64,000 bases of DNA from Microbulbifer variabilis (GCF_020524905.1 NZ_JAIVKI010000009.1:111905-175904), one strand, 5' to 3'; positions 8,813 through 17,487 are shown, counted from the first letter of the stretch. Program-made: numbers and translations. The notes: generated by a model from the sequence alone, not told the origin.

Positions 8813-8999
8813 CTTCAGCTGTCGTCCTGGGCAGAGATGATTAGTTGGAGTGGATTACTCGTGCTTAAAGGATAGTTTATGCTTTTTTCTGATAGCGTCT
8901 TCTATTGAGAATTTGCACAGAACAGAGATTGCTTGATGTCTTAATCGCCTTATTCTAAAGCGACTAGAGAGTTAATTGTAAGTCAATGAAAGTAGCTGT

Positions 9000-9548
9000 T
9001 TATCGCCGACTTATGTGTTTTCTAAGGGGGCCTCTCAGTTCATTTTCTCTTACCACTTCCCACATTGGGCGCATCAATAGTCTGGAAAAGGCATACCCTA
9101 CGACAAATAGATTAAAAACAAAGGATAGAAAGTAGGGTCCGTACTCTTTGTTAAAGCCAATTCCGAGAGCGTTAAGAAGATTGACAAGAACCATGGTTCC
9201 AGCAAATCCAAAAAGAAGGAAGTAGGTGATTTTGGCCGCTTTAGACACTGTCTTTAGCCGTTTTTTTATCCAGAGATAAATAATAGAAAAGGTTATGGCT
9301 GCGCTCATGGCAAAGCTGCTTAAAGACCATAGCTTTTGATCGCTTATACCAAAGTTGGATAATGTTAGGGTGAAGGCAGCGAGGAGTGCATTGACCAGAC
9401 TGATATAAATAATCATAGCGAGGGAGACGATTCTTCCCTTGGTGACCTTTCTCGTTTTCTTGGGCTGGAGGGTACCGATGATTGCGGCAAAACCAGCCAA
9501 TACAATGCAGGTTTCCAGGGCGATAATAAGCTGATCAATCTCTTTCAA
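9000..9548 (-). CDS. Multi-pass membrane protein, paralogue B
   Basis: This is a 182-residue membrane protein with the same five-helix plan as the gene at 8249-8812 and the conserved motif GPYFLSFVFNLFVVGYAFSRLLMRPMW at its C-terminal end. It starts with ATG, and a GAAGAGG-type box lies upstream. The loops carry many lysines (QPKKTRKVTKGR, WIKKRLKTV), consistent with cytosolic loops under the positive-inside rule. No enzymatic or transport motif is visible. The tandem arrangement indicates local duplication. Function unknown. Confidence 0.7.
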   Translation of the reverse strand: MKEIDQLIIALETCIVLAGFAAIIGTLQPKKTRKVTKGRIVSLAMIIYISLVNALLAAFTLTLSNFGISDQKLWSLSSFAMSAAITFSIIYLWIKKRLKTVSKAAKITYFLLFGFAGTMVLVNLLNALGIGFNKEYGPYFLSFVFNLFVVGYAFSRLLMRPMWEVVRENELRGPLRKHISRR

Positions 9549-9705
9549 TAACCTCTTCTCCTGCTATCGCTATCCCGTTGCCGCTATAGCGGGAAATAGC
9601 ATAAACAGTGTAGTGGCCGTGGCTACTCTTGTCGTAAATCAGCTAATAAAATTACCCAGGTTTCTTTCCTGTACCAGTAGCCGATTGTCTGTATTTTTTA
9701 AATAT

Positions 9706-9734
9706 AAAAAGGCGACTCGGAAAGTCGCCTTTTT
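9706..9734. terminator. Bidirectional intrinsic terminator
   Basis: A perfect 12-bp stem (AAAAAGGCGACT pairing with AGTCGCCTTTTT) encloses a 5-nt loop. It has A-run and T-run flanks on both strands. It lies just past the 3' end of ygfZ, which reads into it from the right. Confidence 0.85.
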
Positions 9735-9760
9735 AATTTGTGCGGATTAAGTATCGACTT

Positions 9761-10801
9761 TTAAGCTAAAGGGTCAGCATCGGCATCGTAAGGTAGATCT
9801 TGAATCACCAGGGTACGGCCGTCTTTTAGTCTAAGGGGTTCACCAGCGGCAACTTTGGCGATGGTGAGTACGGCGAGTAACTCTATACCCTCATCGCTAT
9901 GACAAGCTTCAACCAGGTTGCCGATGCTCTGTTGTCCGTCGGCAAAAATTTCCAGTCCGCTGGCGGGAAGATCACCCCCCTCACATTTTGCACGGTACAG
10001 GCGGCGCTTGGCGGCACCGCGGAACTGCATACGGGCGACCACTTCCTGGCCGGTATAACAGCCTTTTTTAAAGCTGACGCCGCCGAGCAGGTGCAGGTTG
10101 GCCATTTGCGGGATAAACATCTCAGAGGTGGCTGCATCAATTTGGGGGATGCCGGCCTCTATTTGTCCCTTTTGCCATTGGTCGTAGCCGGTGGCTTCGC
10201 TGTGTGGGGAAAGTATCTGCCAAAGTTTTTGTGTCTTACTGGCGGGACATAAAAGAGCCAATTGGGACACGTTGGCCAATTGGGCGATACAGCGCTCACC
10301 TTCAAAGTCAAAAGTGACTATTTGACCGGGGGAGGGGGCTTCGAAGCCGAGCAATTTTGCCACCTGCTCCGCGACACCCTGACCCTGCAGGCCGAGCCAG
10401 TGGGATTCATCGCTGATATCGCAAAGCTCCGCCTTGAAAAACACAGCGTACTTCGCCAGCGCCTGCTGGGCAATCGGGGCCAGGTCGCGGGGCAGGCGGA
10501 GTATAAATTCGCTCTGGGAGAGTTTCAGGGCATTAAAGGCACTGATCATGCGTCCCTTGGGATTGCAGTGCGCGCCCAAGGTGCTGTGCCCATCGGGTAG
10601 GTTCACAAGGTCACAGGTGAGCTGGCCTTGCAGGAATTTCTGGCTATCGGGACCGATTACTGAAACAGCGCCTACGGGGCCGAGATCGATAAGATGTAAC
10701 CCCTGGCGATTATCATTGCTGGTAAGAGGGAAGTGGGCTCTGCCGCCTTCCCAAATGGCGCCTTCGCTGCTGAGAAAATCCTGCCACTGTTGCTGGTCCA
10801 T
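9761..10801 (-). CDS. ygfZ: Folate-binding protein YgfZ
   Basis: YgfZ/IBA57-type proteins bind folate and support maintenance or maturation of certain [4Fe-4S] enzymes. The 346-residue product has the GcvT-like fold: VSVIGPDSQKFLQGQLTCDL in the N-terminal half and the diagnostic KKGCYTGQEVVARM with its conserved Cys. The start is an ATG preceded by GGAGGTG. It is divergent from sdhE, sharing a 114-bp gap in which TATACT at about 10881 could be a -10 box for sdhE. The ygfZ-sdhE-ygfX neighbourhood is common in gammaproteobacteria and ties it to succinate dehydrogenase assembly. Confidence 0.95.
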   Translation of the reverse strand: MDQQQWQDFLSSEGAIWEGGRAHFPLTSNDNRQGLHLIDLGPVGAVSVIGPDSQKFLQGQLTCDLVNLPDGHSTLGAHCNPKGRMISAFNALKLSQSEFILRLPRDLAPIAQQALAKYAVFFKAELCDISDESHWLGLQGQGVAEQVAKLLGFEAPSPGQIVTFDFEGERCIAQLANVSQLALLCPASKTQKLWQILSPHSEATGYDQWQKGQIEAGIPQIDAATSEMFIPQMANLHLLGGVSFKKGCYTGQEVVARMQFRGAAKRRLYRAKCEGGDLPASGLEIFADGQQSIGNLVEACHSDEGIELLAVLTIAKVAAGEPLRLKDGRTLVIQDLPYDADADPLA

Positions 10802-10915
10802 AGTGTTGCCACCTCCGGTTGTCTTGGTGGCATTAATTGGGGATTGCCGCGCCCCTTTTCAAGTTTGCCCAGCTAGCGGGTATACTGCGCGCTTTAACCT
10901 GGTTGGAAATGAAGT

Positions 10916-11161
10916 ATGGATCGCAACCGCCTGTTTTGGGCCAGCCGCCGCGGCATGTTGGAGCTGGATCTGGTGCTGCTGCCGTTTCTGGATAATATCT
11001 ACGAGACCCTGGAGCCAGAGGATCAGCAGCGCTATGTGCGGCTAATGGATGAGCAGGATCAGGACCTGTTTGCCTGGTTCCTACGGCGTGAAGATCCTGC
11101 CGATCCGGATTTGCTGCGTATTGTGCAGATTATTCGTGACAACACCGGGTTACAGCAGTAA
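10916..11161 (+). CDS. sdhE: Succinate dehydrogenase flavinylation factor SdhE
   Basis: SdhE promotes covalent attachment of FAD to succinate dehydrogenase and fumarate reductase subunits. The 81-residue length is normal. The family signature RRGMLELDLVLLPF is complete, including the RGxxE core, and DLFAWFLRREDP follows at the usual distance. It is cytosolic. The downstream ygfX frame overlaps its 3' end, as in other gammaproteobacteria. Confidence 0.95.
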   Translation: MDRNRLFWASRRGMLELDLVLLPFLDNIYETLEPEDQQRYVRLMDEQDQDLFAWFLRREDPADPDLLRIVQIIRDNTGLQQ

Positions 11162-11585
11162 TTCTCTGCGGTATTACGAGCGCAGCGCGCGCTTAAGCTG
11201 CGCTGTTGCGCGATCGCCTCTCCTTCTTGTTTTCTTGTTGTTTGTCACGGTGCAAGCGGTATTGCTGCTGTGGCTATGTGGCCTCCCTTTCTGGCTGTTC
11301 TGGCCCTCGCTGTTGTTTGTAAGTGTCTATGCCTTTTTAGAAAAGCGCCACTTGGAGCGAATGGTAGGAATTTTATCGACTCATGAGCGCCGCTGGTTTT
11401 GGCGGGGGGCGAATGGTGAGGAGCGTGAATTTGAGTTTTGCGGTGAGTTGGTATTGTGGCAGTGGCTGCTGGTAATCCGTGGGCGGGATCAGGCCGGCGC
11501 AACCCTGCACCTTGTGTTGGCGCGGGATGCACTTAATAGAGACGACTGGCGCCGACTACAGGTGGCATTGCGTTATTCGCGCTAG
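11136..11585 (+). CDS. ygfX: YgfX/CptA-like membrane protein
   Basis: This small protein has a membrane hairpin: two adjacent helices near LLLVFLLFVTVQAVLLLWLCG and PFWLFWPSLLFVSVYAF, then a soluble domain with WQWLLVIRGRD and a C-terminal RDDWRRLQVALR. That is the YgfX plan. E. coli YgfX (CptA) was reported as a membrane partner of SdhE with toxin-like effects; the sdhE pairing supports the name. The start is uncertain: the GTG at 11136 overlaps sdhE by 26 bp and gives about 149 residues; a later non-ATG start after the sdhE stop is also possible. Confidence 0.75.
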   Translation: MTTPGYSSNSLRYYERSARLSCAVARSPLLLVFLLFVTVQAVLLLWLCGLPFWLFWPSLLFVSVYAFLEKRHLERMVGILSTHERRWFWRGANGEEREFEFCGELVLWQWLLVIRGRDQAGATLHLVLARDALNRDDWRRLQVALRYSR

Positions 11586-11606
11586 GGCGGACGTGAGTCC
11601 GCCCTA
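11583..11606. terminator. Hairpin between convergent ygfX and nadB
   Basis: A perfect 10-bp stem (TAGGGCGGAC / GTCCGCCCTA) with a GTGA loop begins at the ygfX stop codon and lies 11 bp from the nadB stop. There is no long T-run on either side, so termination may be weak, but the position between two convergent genes fits a shared terminator. Confidence 0.55.
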
Positions 11607-11616
11607 ACCTCCATAC

Positions 11617-13233
11617 TTAAATGAATTGCCGCTGATTGGCATAGTTTTCCGGTACCAATACCGTATCCATAGCCAATTCTCGTAGTCCCGGATAGTCGAG
11701 GGAGTAGTGCAGGCCGCGACTCTCACGGCGGTCCAGGGCCGAACGGATAATCAACTCGGAAACCAGGGCCAGGTTGCGCAGCTCCACCAGGTCGTTGGTG
11801 ATGCGGTAGTTGGCGTAAAACTCCAGTATTTCCCTCTGCAGCAGTTTCACCCTGTGTTGGGCGCGCAGCAGGCGCTTGCGGGTGCGCACGATTCCCACGT
11901 AGTCCCACATAAAGCGGCGCAGTTCATCCCAGTTGTGGGAGATCACTACGTCTTCATCGGAATCTGTCACCCGCGAGGCATCCCACTCCGGCGCCTTACG
12001 CGGTGCTTGCACCGAGTCCAGGTGTTCATCGATATGCAAAGCGGCAGATCGGGCGTATACCAGACATTCCAGCAGCGAGTTGCTGGCCAGGCGGTTGGCA
12101 CCGTGCAGACCGGTAAAGGTGGTTTCACCGATAGCGTAGAGCTGATCGAGGTCGGTGCGGCCGTGCTGGTCCACCATGATGCCGCCGCAGGTATAGTGAG
12201 CAGCTGGTACCACCGGGATGGGCTCTTTGGTCATATCTATGCCGTACTTCAGGCAGTTGCTGTATACGGTGGGAAAGTGCTCGCGCACAAAAGCGGGATC
12301 TTTGTGGGATATATCCAGGTAGAGGCAATCGGCGCCGAGGCGTTTCATTTCGTGGTCGATAGCGCGGGCGACGATATCCCTAGGGGCCAGCTCGCCGCGC
12401 TTGTCGAAACGCTCCATAAAGCGGCTGCCATCGGGCAACTTCAGTTGCGCTCCCTCACCGCGCAGAGCCTCGGTAATCAGGAAAGCCTTGGCCTTGGGGT
12501 GGTAGAGGCAGGTGGGGTGGAATTGGTTGAATTCCATATTGGCCACCCGGCAACCGGCGCGCCAGGCCATGGCAATGCCGTCGCCACTGGCGCCATCTGG
12601 GTTGCTGGTATACAGGTATGCCTTGCTGGCGCCGCCGGTGGCGAGAATTACCGCTTTGGCTTGCAGAAGCTCCACATCTTCAGTGGTTTTATTCAGCACA
12701 TAGGCGCCGGCACAGCGAAAGCGGCCTTTTTGTGGGTCAGGCTGGCGGATCAGGTCTATAGCGACATGATGCTCAAAGCAATCGATGTTCGGGCTGTTAA
12801 GTACTTTTACCAGTAGAGAGCTGTGTACTGCCCGCCCGGTGGCATCGGCGCTGTGAATAATACGGCGATGGCTGTGGCCTCCCTCTTTGGTCAGGTGGTA
12901 GTCCTCACCTTCTCGGGTGAAGTCCACGCCCTGGTCGATCAGCCAGCGAATGGCTGCAGTGCTTTCTTCCACTGTAAAGCGCACAGACGATGGGTGGCAG
13001 AGTCCGGCACCCGCGTCTAATGTGTCTGCAATATGTGATTCCACCGAATCCATCTCGTCCAACACCGCGGCGATGCCCCCCTGGGCGAACCAGGTGGATC
13101 CGTCCTGCAGGCGCTGCTTGGAGAGCAGGGCTACTCGGTACTTGGCCGAGAGATGCAGGGCCAGGGTGAGGCCGGCGGCGCCGCTGCCGATGACAAGAAC
13201 GTCGTAGTTTACCTGGGCATTCATAGATTTCAT
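11617..13233 (-). CDS. nadB: L-aspartate oxidase
   Basis: NadB oxidises L-aspartate to iminoaspartate, the first step of de novo NAD synthesis. The 538-residue flavoprotein has the dinucleotide-binding motif [17 protein letters not shown] at the N terminus, the substrate loop [21 protein letters not shown], and a second FAD contact [20 protein letters not shown]. The C-terminal domain contains [14 protein letters not shown]. An in-frame ATG nine bases downstream (13224) is an alternative start. It is divergent from rpoE across about 170 bp, the standard arrangement in gammaproteobacteria. A long open frame on the opposite strand is its shadow. Confidence 0.97.
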   Translation of the reverse strand: MKSMNAQVNYDVLVIGSGAAGLTLALHLSAKYRVALLSKQRLQDGSTWFAQGGIAAVLDEMDSVESHIADTLDAGAGLCHPSSVRFTVEESTAAIRWLIDQGVDFTREGEDYHLTKEGGHSHRRIIHSADATGRAVHSSLLVKVLNSPNIDCFEHHVAIDLIRQPDPQKGRFRCAGAYVLNKTTEDVELLQAKAVILATGGASKAYLYTSNPDGASGDGIAMAWRAGCRVANMEFNQFHPTCLYHPKAKAFLITEALRGEGAQLKLPDGSRFMERFDKRGELAPRDIVARAIDHEMKRLGADCLYLDISHKDPAFVREHFPTVYSNCLKYGIDMTKEPIPVVPAAHYTCGGIMVDQHGRTDLDQLYAIGETTFTGLHGANRLASNSLLECLVYARSAALHIDEHLDSVQAPRKAPEWDASRVTDSDEDVVISHNWDELRRFMWDYVGIVRTRKRLLRAQHRVKLLQREILEFYANYRITNDLVELRNLALVSELIIRSALDRRESRGLHYSLDYPGLRELAMDTVLVPENYANQRQFI

Positions 13234-13288
13234 TTATCTTTTAGGGTCGCGTAGTATAGCGCCTCTTAATTTTTCGTCGATTTGACGT

Positions 13289-13318
13289 GGAACTTATGTC
13301 CTATTGTCAGTGTCTTCA
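13289..13318 (+). promoter_or_regulatory. Candidate sigma-E autoregulatory promoter of rpoE
   Basis: GGAACTT at 13289-13295 matches the sigma-E/AlgU -35 consensus exactly. After 17 nt comes TCTTCA at 13313-13318, a partial match to the -10 (TCTGA or TCAAA). It lies about 85 bp upstream of the rpoE ATG. Autoregulation of rpoE by such a promoter is known in E. coli and Pseudomonas. The intervening leader contains the perfect palindrome GCCTGCGCAGGC near 13336-13347. Confidence 0.5.
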
Positions 13319-13402
13319 ACACAGTAAAAGAAACGCCTGCGCAGGCAGCCCTTTAATAAATAGTCGTGGCACCCGCAGTGTGGCTGGATATGGGAGTTGG
13401 GG

Positions 13403-14017
13403 ATGACAGCGCATCAGGCGTCAACGAGTGACCGTGAGCTGGTAGAGCGAGTTCAAAAGGGAGATAAACGCGCTTTTGACCTCTTAGTACTCAAGTATCA
13501 ACACAAAATAGTTGCTGTAGTCAGCAGGTTCATCAAGGACCACAGTGAGGTACAGGATGTGACTCAGGAGGCCTTTATCAAGGCCTACCGGGCGCTCGCC
13601 AATTTCCGTGGCGACAGCGCTTTTTACACATGGATGTACCGGATTGCGATTAATACCGCCAAAAACCACCTGGTTTCCCGCAGCCGTAGGCCCCCGTCTT
13701 CCGATGTGGATCTAGAGGATGCCGAGTTCTACTCCGGTGCCGACCTGTTGCGGGACAACGAAACGCCTGAAAATCAGATGTTTCGCGACCAGCTGGAATC
13801 TGCGGTGCATCGCGCCATTCGCGCACTGCCAGAGGATCTGCGCTCAGCGGTTACGCTGAGGGAGCTTGAGGGACTGAGCTATGAGGAAATCGCCGAGGTA
13901 ATGGGATGCCCGGTGGGTACGGTGCGTTCGAGAATATTTCGTGCACGGGAAGCTATTGACCGGACAGTCCAGGCCGTGATGGCCGGTGAGCCGGAAACAC
14001 TGGGTGACCGAGGTTAA
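13403..14017 (+). CDS. rpoE: RNA polymerase sigma factor RpoE/AlgU
   Basis: This is an ECF sigma factor of about 204 residues directing the envelope-stress regulon. Region 2 is present (RAFDLLVLKYQHKIV, then EVQDVTQEAFIKAYRAL and FYTWMYRIAINTAKN) and region 4 follows with EDLRSAVTLRELEGLSYEEIAEVMGCPVGTVRSRIFRARE. The ATG at 13403 has a GGGAGTTGG box and is preferred to the TTG at 13397. The order rpoE-rseA-rseB-rseC matches the mucABC-type operon. In the absence of stress the protein is expected to be held by the inner-membrane anti-sigma factor encoded next. Confidence 0.96.
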   Translation: MTAHQASTSDRELVERVQKGDKRAFDLLVLKYQHKIVAVVSRFIKDHSEVQDVTQEAFIKAYRALANFRGDSAFYTWMYRIAINTAKNHLVSRSRRPPSSDVDLEDAEFYSGADLLRDNETPENQMFRDQLESAVHRAIRALPEDLRSAVTLRELEGLSYEEIAEVMGCPVGTVRSRIFRAREAIDRTVQAVMAGEPETLGDRG

Positions 14018-14134
14018 ATTTGCGGAAAATTTTCCCAATTGGGGAAACAAACCGCCGAGAGCCCGGTCTTATCTCATACCAACTATGGTGCGTGTGGGCA
14101 CCGAATAAATGATTGCACAAGAGGGTTAACCCCT

Positions 14135-14833
14135 ATGTCCCACGGGAATCATCAGGAACGTCTCAACGAGTCGCTCTCGGCGCTTATGGATGGCGAAGTC
14201 AGCGAGTTGGAGCTGCAACGGCTGTTAAAAGCCTCTGCGGCTTCCGAAGAGTTGGGTGAGCGCTGGTCACGCTACCAACTGGCGGCGAGCTTAATGCGCC
14301 GTGAACAGGTCGCCCCTGTCAACAGCGGCCTCGCTGCGAGCATTTCTGCGGCGATAGATCTCGAAGAGCCCCTGTCTCAATCGGGGAGTGGTGGTGTCGT
14401 GGCAGCCAATGGGTTGATCAACAGTCGTTGGTGGCGTCCGCTTTCACGCGGTGCGGTAGCGGCCACTGTGGCATTTGCTGCAATCCTGGGGGTTCAACAG
14501 ATTACCGATACGCAGCAGAATCCAGTGCTGGGCAGTGATCTCGTAGCGGAAGTCGAACGCCCGGCGCAGCCGGTGGTGCAGTCTGCCCCACAGCCTTCCG
14601 GATTTTATGTTCCGGCGCCATCCACTCGCTCAGTGAGTACTGCTAGTCCGAGCTTTGTGCCAGAGCAGCGGGGTGTGATCGGTCAACAGGTGATTCAGCA
14701 GGTGCCTACACCGGAGCTGATGCGCCATCTGAACCGCGTCATGATCCAGCACTCCGAGCAGGCCGCACATGTCGGCAGCCAGGGTATGGTGCCTTTCGCT
14801 CGCGCGACTTACGGCGAACAAGTTGGAATGTAG
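14135..14833 (+). CDS. rseA: Anti-sigma-E factor RseA/MucA
   Basis: The product has about 232 residues. The N-terminal cytosolic domain (RLNESLSALMDGEVSELELQRLL) is the sigma-binding region of the RseA/MucA family. A single membrane helix lies near AVAATVAFAAILGVQQI at about residue 110, followed by a periplasmic tail rich in Pro, Ser and Gln. Stress-triggered site-1 and site-2 proteolysis of this protein releases sigma-E in model species. The ATG at 14135 is chosen because the sequence upstream does not resemble the family. It ends one base before the GTG of rseB. Confidence 0.92.
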   Translation: MSHGNHQERLNESLSALMDGEVSELELQRLLKASAASEELGERWSRYQLAASLMRREQVAPVNSGLAASISAAIDLEEPLSQSGSGGVVAANGLINSRWWRPLSRGAVAATVAFAAILGVQQITDTQQNPVLGSDLVAEVERPAQPVVQSAPQPSGFYVPAPSTRSVSTASPSFVPEQRGVIGQQVIQQVPTPELMRHLNRVMIQHSEQAAHVGSQGMVPFARATYGEQVGM

Positions 14834-14834
14834 T

Positions 14835-16037
14835 GTGACGAAAGCTGTTTTCAGGGGGAGCCTTATCCGTATCGGAATTCTTAGGGCCGGCAGCGTGCTG
14901 CTGGCCTCCTCTCTGCTGACGCCGCTGGCGTTTGCGCAGGAGTCCGCCAACACTGTTAACACTATCCCCTCCAGTGCGCCAAGTACCGTGAACCTCGATA
15001 TGGCCAGTGCCCAGGCGGCGACTGCCGCAGTGGCTGCCTCTACTGTTGAGGTGGCAGATGAGGTGGCCGATCCGGCCGCTGAGCAGGATAACCAATCCCC
15101 GACGAATGCCGATCCTGAGGTTGTCGACCCCACCGTGCTCTCTTCTGAGGCCCTGGCTAGCCCGGGTGCGGTGTCTGTAGCCGTGGCCGGCAATGAGGTA
15201 GAGCAGTGGCTGGCCAAGCTAGCCAAGGCGGTTGCCGAGCTGGAATACAGCGGTTTGGTCACCTTTGAGCACGCCGGTATGCTTGAAACTCTGCGGGTGG
15301 TACATGCGGTGCGCGATGGCGAACAGGTGGAGCGTGTGCGTTACCTGAGCGGTGAGCCGCGGGAATTAATCAGCCACGGTAGCGGTAGCAACTGTGAATA
15401 TGGCGTGTCGCCCAGTGCTCGGGCCACTTTGTGGAATGCAGTCGGGCAACAGCAGGTGCAGCGCGCTTATCAATTTATTTTGCGAGGTGAAGAGCGCATC
15501 GCCGACCGCGATGCGGTGGTGATAGAAGCCAGGCCTCGGGATCGCTATCGGCTCGGTTTGGTGATTAGTTTGGATCGGAATACCGGTCTGCCCCTGAAGA
15601 CCATGTTGGTGAGCACCCAGGGCCGTGTGTTGGAACGCTATCAGTTTGTTCAGTTAGACCTGTCGCCCGTTGAGGATGGTGCCTTGGAGGCTGTTTCCAG
15701 CAACGCGCGGCGAGTTGATAATCGCGCCAGTTGCGAATCTGCCCAGAGCCGTTGGCAGGTGCGTTGGCTGCCTGAAGGTTTCAAAGTGGTATCGGTAAAA
15801 CCCCTCGCCGATGGGGATATGATGGTCTTCAGCGATGGGTTGGGTGTGTTTACCGTATTTGTGCAGCGCTTGGGGCCTGAGCTCAAGGACTTCAAAGGCC
15901 GGGCTATGCGCGGCGCTACCGTGGCCTACATGGACCGAATGGAAGTCAAAGGCGTGGCATATACCATCACCGTAGTGGGGGAAATCCCCGACGCCACGGC
16001 GCGCAGAGTAGCCAGCTCTATTGACGAAAAAGGCTGA
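14835..16037 (+). CDS. rseB: Periplasmic sigma-E regulator RseB/MucB
   Basis: RseB is a periplasmic protein that shields RseA from DegS and responds to lipid or LPS intermediates. The product has about 400 residues: a signal segment (SVLLASSLLTPLAFA), then an unusually long Ala/Val/Asp-rich acidic linker of about 90 residues, and a two-lobed body starting near VEQWLAKLAKAVAELEYSGLVTFEHAGMLETLRVVH. Conserved RYLSGEPRELI and RWQVRWLPEGFKVVSV are present. The GTG at 14835 follows the rseA stop by a single base. The N-terminal linker is longer than in the E. coli and Pseudomonas proteins and may be lineage-specific. Confidence 0.92.
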   Translation: MTKAVFRGSLIRIGILRAGSVLLASSLLTPLAFAQESANTVNTIPSSAPSTVNLDMASAQAATAAVAASTVEVADEVADPAAEQDNQSPTNADPEVVDPTVLSSEALASPGAVSVAVAGNEVEQWLAKLAKAVAELEYSGLVTFEHAGMLETLRVVHAVRDGEQVERVRYLSGEPRELISHGSGSNCEYGVSPSARATLWNAVGQQQVQRAYQFILRGEERIADRDAVVIEARPRDRYRLGLVISLDRNTGLPLKTMLVSTQGRVLERYQFVQLDLSPVEDGALEAVSSNARRVDNRASCESAQSRWQVRWLPEGFKVVSVKPLADGDMMVFSDGLGVFTVFVQRLGPELKDFKGRAMRGATVAYMDRMEVKGVAYTITVVGEIPDATARRVASSIDEKG

Positions 16038-16042
16038 GAGCC

Positions 16043-16492
16043 ATGCTTGAAGAGCGTGGCCGTATTGTAGCCATAGAGTCCGATGCTGTCTGGGTTGAAA
16101 CTATCCAGCGGAGTGCCTGTAATGGCTGCGAGGCCAAATCCGGCTGCGGCACAGGCCTCCTCGGCGACTTCTTCTCCTCCTCCACACGAGTGAAGGCAGT
16201 CCTTAACGGCTATCCGGCCGAAAGCATCTCCCTAAATGATACTGCGGTAATCGGTATCTCCGAGAATGCTCTTACCAGCAGCACCCTGCTGGTTTATTTA
16301 TTGCCCCTGGTTTCCCTGGTGCTTGTTGCCTTGTTGGGAGACTATTTTTTTGCTGAGGCCGGCGCCGTGACTGGCGCCATATTAGGTCTATTGGGCGGCG
16401 CTCTTGGAGTGCGTTGGTACAGTCGCCGCCAAGTCTCCAACCCCACCTACACCCCAGTACTCTTGCGTATCGAGCACAACAGCGGGCACTGA
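16043..16492 (+). CDS. rseC: Sigma-E regulatory protein RseC/MucC
   Basis: RseC is an inner-membrane protein of 149 residues, linked to sigma-E control and, in some species, to reducing systems for SoxR. It has the N-terminal cysteine cluster CNGCEAKSGCG, which suggests metal or redox binding, and two membrane helices (VYLLPLVSLVLVALLGDYFF and GAILGLLGGALGVRWY). It begins 5 bp after rseB and closes the rpoE operon; the following epimerase gene is 47 bp away and could be read through. Confidence 0.92.
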   Translation: MLEERGRIVAIESDAVWVETIQRSACNGCEAKSGCGTGLLGDFFSSSTRVKAVLNGYPAESISLNDTAVIGISENALTSSTLLVYLLPLVSLVLVALLGDYFFAEAGAVTGAILGLLGGALGVRWYSRRQVSNPTYTPVLLRIEHNSGH

Positions 16493-16539
16493 TAACAGAA
16501 CCTAAACTGATAACTCCAAGGTTCGATTGGAGTCTTTCC

Positions 16540-17487
16540 ATGTTGGCCCGCTGCTATATCGAGCGCTGGCCCCTGCGCACGGCCTTTGTCATTTCCCGTG
16601 GAGCCCGCACTGAGGCAGAAGTCGTCGTGGTGGAGGTCAAGCTGGAAGGCCGCGTGGGTATAGGAGAGTGCACTCCTTACGCCCGCTATGGTGAGACCCC
16701 CGAATCGGTTGTGCAACAGCTCGAACCCCTACTATCCGAGCTGGCTGCCGGTTTGAGGCGGAACGCTCTAGCATCGCGTTTACCCGCCGGCGCCGCGCGC
16801 AATGCCCTGGATTGCGCTCTCGCAGACTGGGAGGCGAAGTTCAAAGATGAACCTTTTGCCGGCCCCGATTCCCTGCCCACTGTACAGACTTTGGTGATCG
16901 ACAGCCCGGAAGCTATGGCCCTGGCTGCGGCTGAGGCTGTGTCCCAGGGGGTGGAAGTGCTAAAGCTCAAGCTGGACGATCACCTGGTCTTTGAGCGGGT
17001 GGCAGCTGTGCGTGCCGCCGCACCCAAAGCCCAGTTGGTGATTGATGCCAACGAGGCCTGGAGCAGCGCCAACCTGATTGAGCGCTGCCAGCAGCTTGCG
17101 GATTTGGGGGTTGCCATGCTGGAACAGCCGCTGCCTGCAGGTGACGATGAATTTCTCGCCACTTTTACCCATCCTCTACCCATCTGTGCCGATGAAAGCT
17201 GCCACACTCGCGCCGATTTGCCGCGCCTGAGGGGGCGCTATGAAATGGTCAATATCAAGCTCGATAAGACAGGGGGCATTCGCGAGGCAGAGGCCCTGGC
17301 GAAGGAGGCGTCAGCACGGGGGTTTGAGCTGATGCTCGGCTGTATGTTGTGTACTTCGCGGGCAATCCGCGCAGCCTGGTCCCTGGGACCAAAGGCGCGC
17401 TACCTGGACCTGGATGGCCCCACTTGGCTGGCGAGGGATGCCGAGCCACCGCTACGTTTTACTGCCGGCAGAGTTTATTGGTCGTAA
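16540..17487 (+). CDS. L-Ala-D/L-Glu (dipeptide) epimerase
   Basis: This is an enolase-superfamily enzyme of 315 residues, expected to epimerise L-Ala-D-Glu from recycled murein. The capping domain begins RTAFVISRGARTEAEVVVVEV. The catalytic lysine is in VEVLKLKLDD (KxK motif), and the metal ligands fit VIDANEAW, LEQPL and CADES, with the second lysine in NIKLDKTGG. The start at 16540 is fixed by homology, since the longer frame overlaps rseC. It converges with and overlaps by 13 bp the zinc carboxypeptidase gene, as expected for a muropeptide-recycling pair (compare E. coli ycjG and mpaA). Confidence 0.88.
   Translation: MLARCYIERWPLRTAFVISRGARTEAEVVVVEVKLEGRVGIGECTPYARYGETPESVVQQLEPLLSELAAGLRRNALASRLPAGAARNALDCALADWEAKFKDEPFAGPDSLPTVQTLVIDSPEAMALAAAEAVSQGVEVLKLKLDDHLVFERVAAVRAAAPKAQLVIDANEAWSSANLIERCQQLADLGVAMLEQPLPAGDDEFLATFTHPLPICADESCHTRADLPRLRGRYEMVNIKLDKTGGIREAEALAKEASARGFELMLGCMLCTSRAIRAAWSLGPKARYLDLDGPTWLARDAEPPLRFTAGRVYWS

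Noticed and set aside
9899..10600. Two plus-strand frames opposite ygfZ
   Set aside because: Both are antisense shadows of ygfZ, with no motif and no plausible start signals.
11707..12816. 369-codon frame on the plus strand opposite nadB
   Set aside because: It lies entirely inside nadB on the other strand, has no Shine-Dalgarno box or family match, and follows from nadB codon bias.
13336..13347. Perfect palindrome GCCTGCGCAGGC in the rpoE leader
   Set aside because: It could be an operator, but a single 12-bp palindrome is not enough to name a regulator.
14630..15262. 210-codon minus-strand frame over rseA/rseB
   Set aside because: It is low-complexity Ser/Ala/Thr from the Ala-rich rseB linker read backwards.
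16513..16531. Hairpin CTCCAA-GGTTCGA-TTGGAG resembling a tRNA T-arm
   Set aside because: No acceptor, D or anticodon arms can be built around it, and the stem is 6 bp, not 5. It is only a short hairpin before the epimerase gene.
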